From Rhodococcus sp. KBS0724 (lineage in GTDB: Bacteria; Actinomycetota; Actinomycetes; Mycobacteriales; Mycobacteriaceae), in assembly GCF_005938745.2 (NCBI RefSeq), contig NZ_VCBX02000002.1:1-64000 (forward strand): 64,000 bases of DNA, in the 5' to 3' direction. Of this stretch, positions 61,315 to 64,000 are shown one piece after another. Both the position numbers and the translations under genes were made by a program. The stretch's first letter is position 1, and each line of letters begins with the position of its first letter. The notes beneath the pieces are model-generated. The model did no database searches. It saw nothing but the letters and a program-made list of their open reading frames with translations, and was not told the DNA's origin.

Positions 61315-62520
61315 ATGTGCAACCTCATCCATGAAGCTCACCAACATTCGCTCTCCCGCCGCGGACTGCTCGCCGGCGTCATGGCACTCGGGACCGCGAC
61401 CGCGTTGGCCGGGTGCTCCTCCGCCGACACCCCCTCCCCAGCGAGCACCGACACCTTCAACTACGTCGACAACGCCCGCTCGCACCGCACCCGACTGGCC
61501 CTGCTCGGCACCGCCGGCGGACCGATGACTTGGATCGCCCCCCACAACGGCGGCGACCAGACCCGCCACGGGATCGCCTCCGCCGTCGTCGTGGACGGCT
61601 CCTTCTACCTGGTCGACTGCGGAATGGGTGTCGCACACCAACTGCGGCTGGCCAACCTCGGCAAGGACGGCGACTTCCACGGTTACGAGGGCCTGCGCAG
61701 CGTCTTCCTCACGCACCTGCATTCCGATCACACCATGGACTACTTCAACATCGTGCTCTCCGGCTGGTATCACGGCCTGCCCGGTCCGGCACCCGTCGAA
61801 GTCTACGGACCCGGCGACCGGGGCGCCCTACCCCCGATCTCCGGCACCACCGACATTCCGGTCGTCAACCCCGACAACCCCACCCCCGGCACGGTGGACA
61901 TGACCAACTATCTCACCCAGGCGTACGCCACCGACATCAACGACCGGCTCCGGGACTCCGGTAAACCCGGCCTCGACAAGCTCATTCGCACCCATGACAT
62001 TCAGATTCCCGCCGAAGTCAGGGCCCGGGCCAATACCAACCAGTTCCCGGTCATGGACCCGTTCCTGGTGATGGAGGATGACCGCGTCCGGGTGACCGCA
62101 ACCCTCGTCGATCACGGCGCCGTCTACCCCGCCTTCGCTTTCCGGTTCGACACCGATGACGGGTCCATCGTCTTCTCCGGCGACACCGCGCCCAACCCCA
62201 ACCTGATCACCCTGGCCACCGGTGCCGACATCCTCGTCCACGAGGTGATCGACGCCGACTGGGTCAAAGCCCTCTACGGCGAACCGCCGTACAGTCCAGA
62301 AGAAGAAGGGTTCATCGAACACCTCCTGCACTCGCACACCACGATCGAGCAGGTCGGTCCGGTCGCCGAGGAAGCGGGGGTGAAAACACTGGTCCTCTCG
62401 CATCTCGCGCCGGGAAATAACCCGGCTGAACGGTGGCAGGCCGCGGCCGCCGGCTTCTCGGGCGACCTGATCGTCGGCGAAGACCTGATGGAGATCGGCG
62501 TCGGAAAACGCACCAATTGA
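61315..62520 (+). CDS. Exported metallo-beta-lactamase-fold hydrolase (Tat lipoprotein)
   Basis: A 401-residue protein from ATG 61315. The N-terminus has a twin-arginine signal (S-L-S-R-R-G-L-L-A-G-V-M-A-L-G) ending in a lipobox L-A-G-C, so it is likely a Tat-exported lipoprotein, folded with metal in the cytoplasm. The hydrolase domain has the metal motif FLTHLHSDHTMDY, the bridging Asp in I-V-F-S-G-D-T-A-P-N, a His in I-L-V-H-E-V-I-D and the late V-L-S-H-L-A-P-G. It belongs to the arylsulfatase/RNase Z-like MBL group often acting on lactones or esters. It follows the whiB relic and is probably linked with the FAH/amidohydrolase operon. Confidence 0.9.
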   Translation: MCNLIHEAHQHSLSRRGLLAGVMALGTATALAGCSSADTPSPASTDTFNYVDNARSHRTRLALLGTAGGPMTWIAPHNGGDQTRHGIASAVVVDGSFYLVDCGMGVAHQLRLANLGKDGDFHGYEGLRSVFLTHLHSDHTMDYFNIVLSGWYHGLPGPAPVEVYGPGDRGALPPISGTTDIPVVNPDNPTPGTVDMTNYLTQAYATDINDRLRDSGKPGLDKLIRTHDIQIPAEVRARANTNQFPVMDPFLVMEDDRVRVTATLVDHGAVYPAFAFRFDTDDGSIVFSGDTAPNPNLITLATGADILVHEVIDADWVKALYGEPPYSPEEEGFIEHLLHSHTTIEQVGPVAEEAGVKTLVLSHLAPGNNPAERWQAAAAGFSGDLIVGEDLMEIGVGKRTN

Positions 62521-62666
62521 TCGATACCTCACTGTCGCCGCAGCGATGCTGATCAGCGCCGTGCTCCCACGCCTGAGCGCCACCCGTCTCGTTTCAAATA
62601 CCGCACACCACCAGACATTCGGGGTTTAGGGCGTGCTCGACGCGCATCAGACCAGAGATACGAAAG

Positions 62667-62702
62667 CGGAGCCCCTCCCCTGCACAAAGGGGCGCGGCTC
62701 CG
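62667..62702 (+). terminator. Terminator hairpin after the metallo-hydrolase gene
   Basis: CGGAGCC (62667-62673) and GGCTCCG (62696-62702) form the base, and an inner CCCCT / AGGGG pair extends the stem around a short loop. It lies about 150 bp after the gene stop and just before the IS110 remnant. Confidence 0.65.
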
Positions 62703-62733
62703 TCGTTCGTGAGTTGCTCGGCTGACTCGCGCG

Positions 62734-63669
62734 GTGGCGTCCGACGTGGCGTGGACGGTGGATCTGATCGCCGTCGAAGCGTCGTTGCTGCTGGCGATAC
62801 TCTTCGACCATCACCAGAGTGTGCAGTACCTGACCGGTAGCGCCGTCAACCGCGCCTCCGCCTGCTACCGCGGCGAAGGAAAAACGGACGCCAAGGACGC
62901 GCGGGTGATAGCCGACCAATCCCGCATGCGGCGCGACCTCACCCACCTGCAACCCGACGAAACAGTGGTGCCGGAGATGAGGATGTTGATCACCCGACGC
63001 AACGACGTGGTCGCCGACCGCATTCGCACGATCAGTCAACTCCGCCAACAACTCACCGCCGTCTGCCCGGCCCTCGAGCGGGTGTCGAAGATCGCCGAAC
63101 ACCACGGTTGGGTGATCCTGCTCAGCCGCTACCAGCGACCGAAAGCGGTACGTCGGGCAGGAGTTTCCCGCCTGACCGCACTGCTCACCTCGCAGGGTCT
63201 ACGACCTACCACCGCTGCGAAGATCGCCACCGCAGCAGTCGACGCGGCGAAGACCCAGTCGGTGCACCTGCCGGCCGAGGAACTCGCCGCCGAACTGGTC
63301 GCGGACCTGGCGCGGGACGTACTGCGCCTCAACGCGCTGCTGGTCGAGTTGGACGCGAAAATCGAAAGCCGGTTCCGCCAGCACCCACTCGCCGAGATCG
63401 TGATCAGCACGCCGGGCATGGGTCCGCGCCTCGGGGCGGAGTTCCTGTCCGCGATCGGCACCATCGAGGCATTCGCCTCCCCCGACCGCCTCGCCTCCTA
63501 CGCAGGGCTAGCGCCGGTGCCACGAGATTCCGGGAAAACCACTGGGCGCCATCATCGCCCGTACCGCTACAACCGGCATCTTCGGCGGGTGATGTACACC
63601 GAGGAACTCGACCGCAAGGTGCGTATGGCATTGCACCGATGTCCGAAGCAGGCCCTTCGCTTGGAATAA
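62734..63669 (+). pseudogene. IS110-family transposase, truncated at both ends
   Basis: The 311-codon frame matches the middle of an IS110-type transposase: GEGKTDAKDARVIADQSRMR, then helical regions and the C-terminal transposase_20 motif (VISTPGMGPRLGAEFLSAIG, S-Y-A-G-L-A-P-V-P-R-D-S-G). The N-terminal 40-60 residues with the first catalytic Asp (the D-T-H-K motif) are missing, and the last residues stop short after H-R-C-P-K-Q-A-L, about 60 residues early. No IS ends found. Inactive relic. Confidence 0.85.
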
Positions 63670-63711
63670 CGTCCGGCCCAGTCCCCGCAGTCCCCAGAGA
63701 GAAGCTCAAAG

Positions 63712-64000
63712 ATGGCACAAGTCAGCTATATCAGTCACGCCGGTCAGGAAACTATCCTCGACCTCGATCCCGGCACGAATATTATGCGAGGAGCGCTGAG
63801 CAACGGGGTCGCAAGCATCTACACCGAATGCGGTGGTCAGACCATGTGCGCAACATGCCACGTTTACGTCGACGAGTCGAATCTGAACGATTTCCCGGCG
63901 GTCGACGAGGACGAGGACGAGATGCTCGAGGCCACCGCGTGTGACCGCCTGGACAACAGCCGGCTGTCCTGCGGATTGGTCATCACCGACGAGCATGACC
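63712..64000 (+). CDS. [2Fe-2S] ferredoxin, adrenodoxin/putidaredoxin type (cut by window end)
   Basis: From ATG 63712 (GAGAGAAG about 10-15 bases upstream) the frame stays open to the window end, about 96 residues so far. It has the cluster motif C-G-G-Q-T-M-C-A-T-C-H (C-x5-C-x2-C) and the final Cys in S-R-L-S-C-G-L, plus an acidic interaction helix (V-D-E-D-E-D-E-M-L-E-A-T). Such ferredoxins serve class I P450s or Rieske oxygenases. More of the operon should lie to the right. Confidence 0.92.
   Translation, partial: MAQVSYISHAGQETILDLDPGTNIMRGALSNGVASIYTECGGQTMCATCHVYVDESNLNDFPAVDEDEDEMLEATACDRLDNSRLSCGLVITDEHD

Noticed and set aside
1..64000. CRISPR arrays, tRNA or rRNA genes, plasmid origin
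   Set aside because: No regularly spaced short repeats, no tRNA cloverleaf or rRNA sequence, and no rep/par genes or iterons were recognised by eye.

Overview
The window looks like accessory DNA from a high-G+C actinomycete, most likely Rhodococcus or a close Nocardiaceae relative. This rests on GTG/TTG starts, actinobacterial gene families (ECF41 sigma factor, WhiB, mycofactocin-type SDR, F420/DDN-type reductase, [3Fe-4S] ferredoxin/P450 pairs, DUF35 with a thiolase-like partner) and codon bias. No rRNA, tRNA, replication or core ribosomal genes were seen. At least six insertion-sequence families or fragments, many broken genes and a 1.4-kb perfect repeat point to a plasmid or a catabolic island.

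Layout. (1) 0-5.3 kb: pentapeptide-repeat membrane protein, IS30 element, a small ORF with its own terminator, a ClbS/DfsB-type protein and a dead GNAT gene. (2) 5.9-16.5 kb: a redox/stress block. An ECF41 sigma factor is followed by orphan SdhC/SdhD membrane anchors, a 34-residue membrane peptide and a membrane protein gene cut by an IS3-type element. Opposite lie two NDH-2-like flavoproteins, an NTF2-fold protein, a small membrane protein and an NAD-binding epimerase-like protein. Matching ECF41-type promoters (TGTCACA-N16-CGTC) precede both the sigma gene and the first flavoprotein gene. Two identical 1,568-bp IS copies have each inserted here separately, with 3-bp duplications GCC and GAT. 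(3) 17.5-24.1 kb: sufB-sufD-sufC-dxr, a convergent AraC regulator, and lipA, i.e. an accessory Fe-S assembly, isoprenoid and lipoate cluster. sufD is frameshifted at a run of 19 C. (4) 24.1-30.3 kb: small hypothetical genes, then an IS graveyard (IS3 next to an IS30 remnant next to an IS3 fragment next to a frameshifted IS21 istA). (5) 30.3-55.7 kb: a catabolic island with two ferredoxin/P450 pairs, SDRs, aldehyde dehydrogenase, acyl-CoA ligase, CaiB-type CoA transferase, thiolase-like protein plus DUF35, two orphan ABC substrate-binding lipoproteins, two TetR regulators, cupin, APH-fold kinase, and two identical copies of an amidohydrolase in a 1,411-bp direct repeat. (6) 56.9-62.5 kb: a more GC-rich hydrolase cluster with a GntR regulator, a FAH/alpha-beta-hydrolase fusion, an imidazolonepropionase-like amidohydrolase, a Tat-lipoprotein metallo-beta-lactamase-fold hydrolase, and a whiB pseudogene. 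(7) 62.7-64 kb: a truncated IS110 transposase and the start of an adrenodoxin-type [2Fe-2S] ferredoxin.

How it may work together (inference). Region 5 has the parts to hydroxylate a hydrophobic substrate (P450 plus ferredoxin), oxidise alcohol to aldehyde to acid (SDRs, ALDH), activate it to a CoA thioester (ligase or CaiB) and cleave carbon bonds (thiolase-like/DUF35), with hydrolases for ring or ester opening. Shared ATTCTC/GAGAAT dyads upstream of three operons suggest common control, perhaps by one of the TetR proteins. The substrate cannot be named from the sequence. Region 6 seems separately controlled by its GntR protein through paired 10-bp-period TTGGT repeats.
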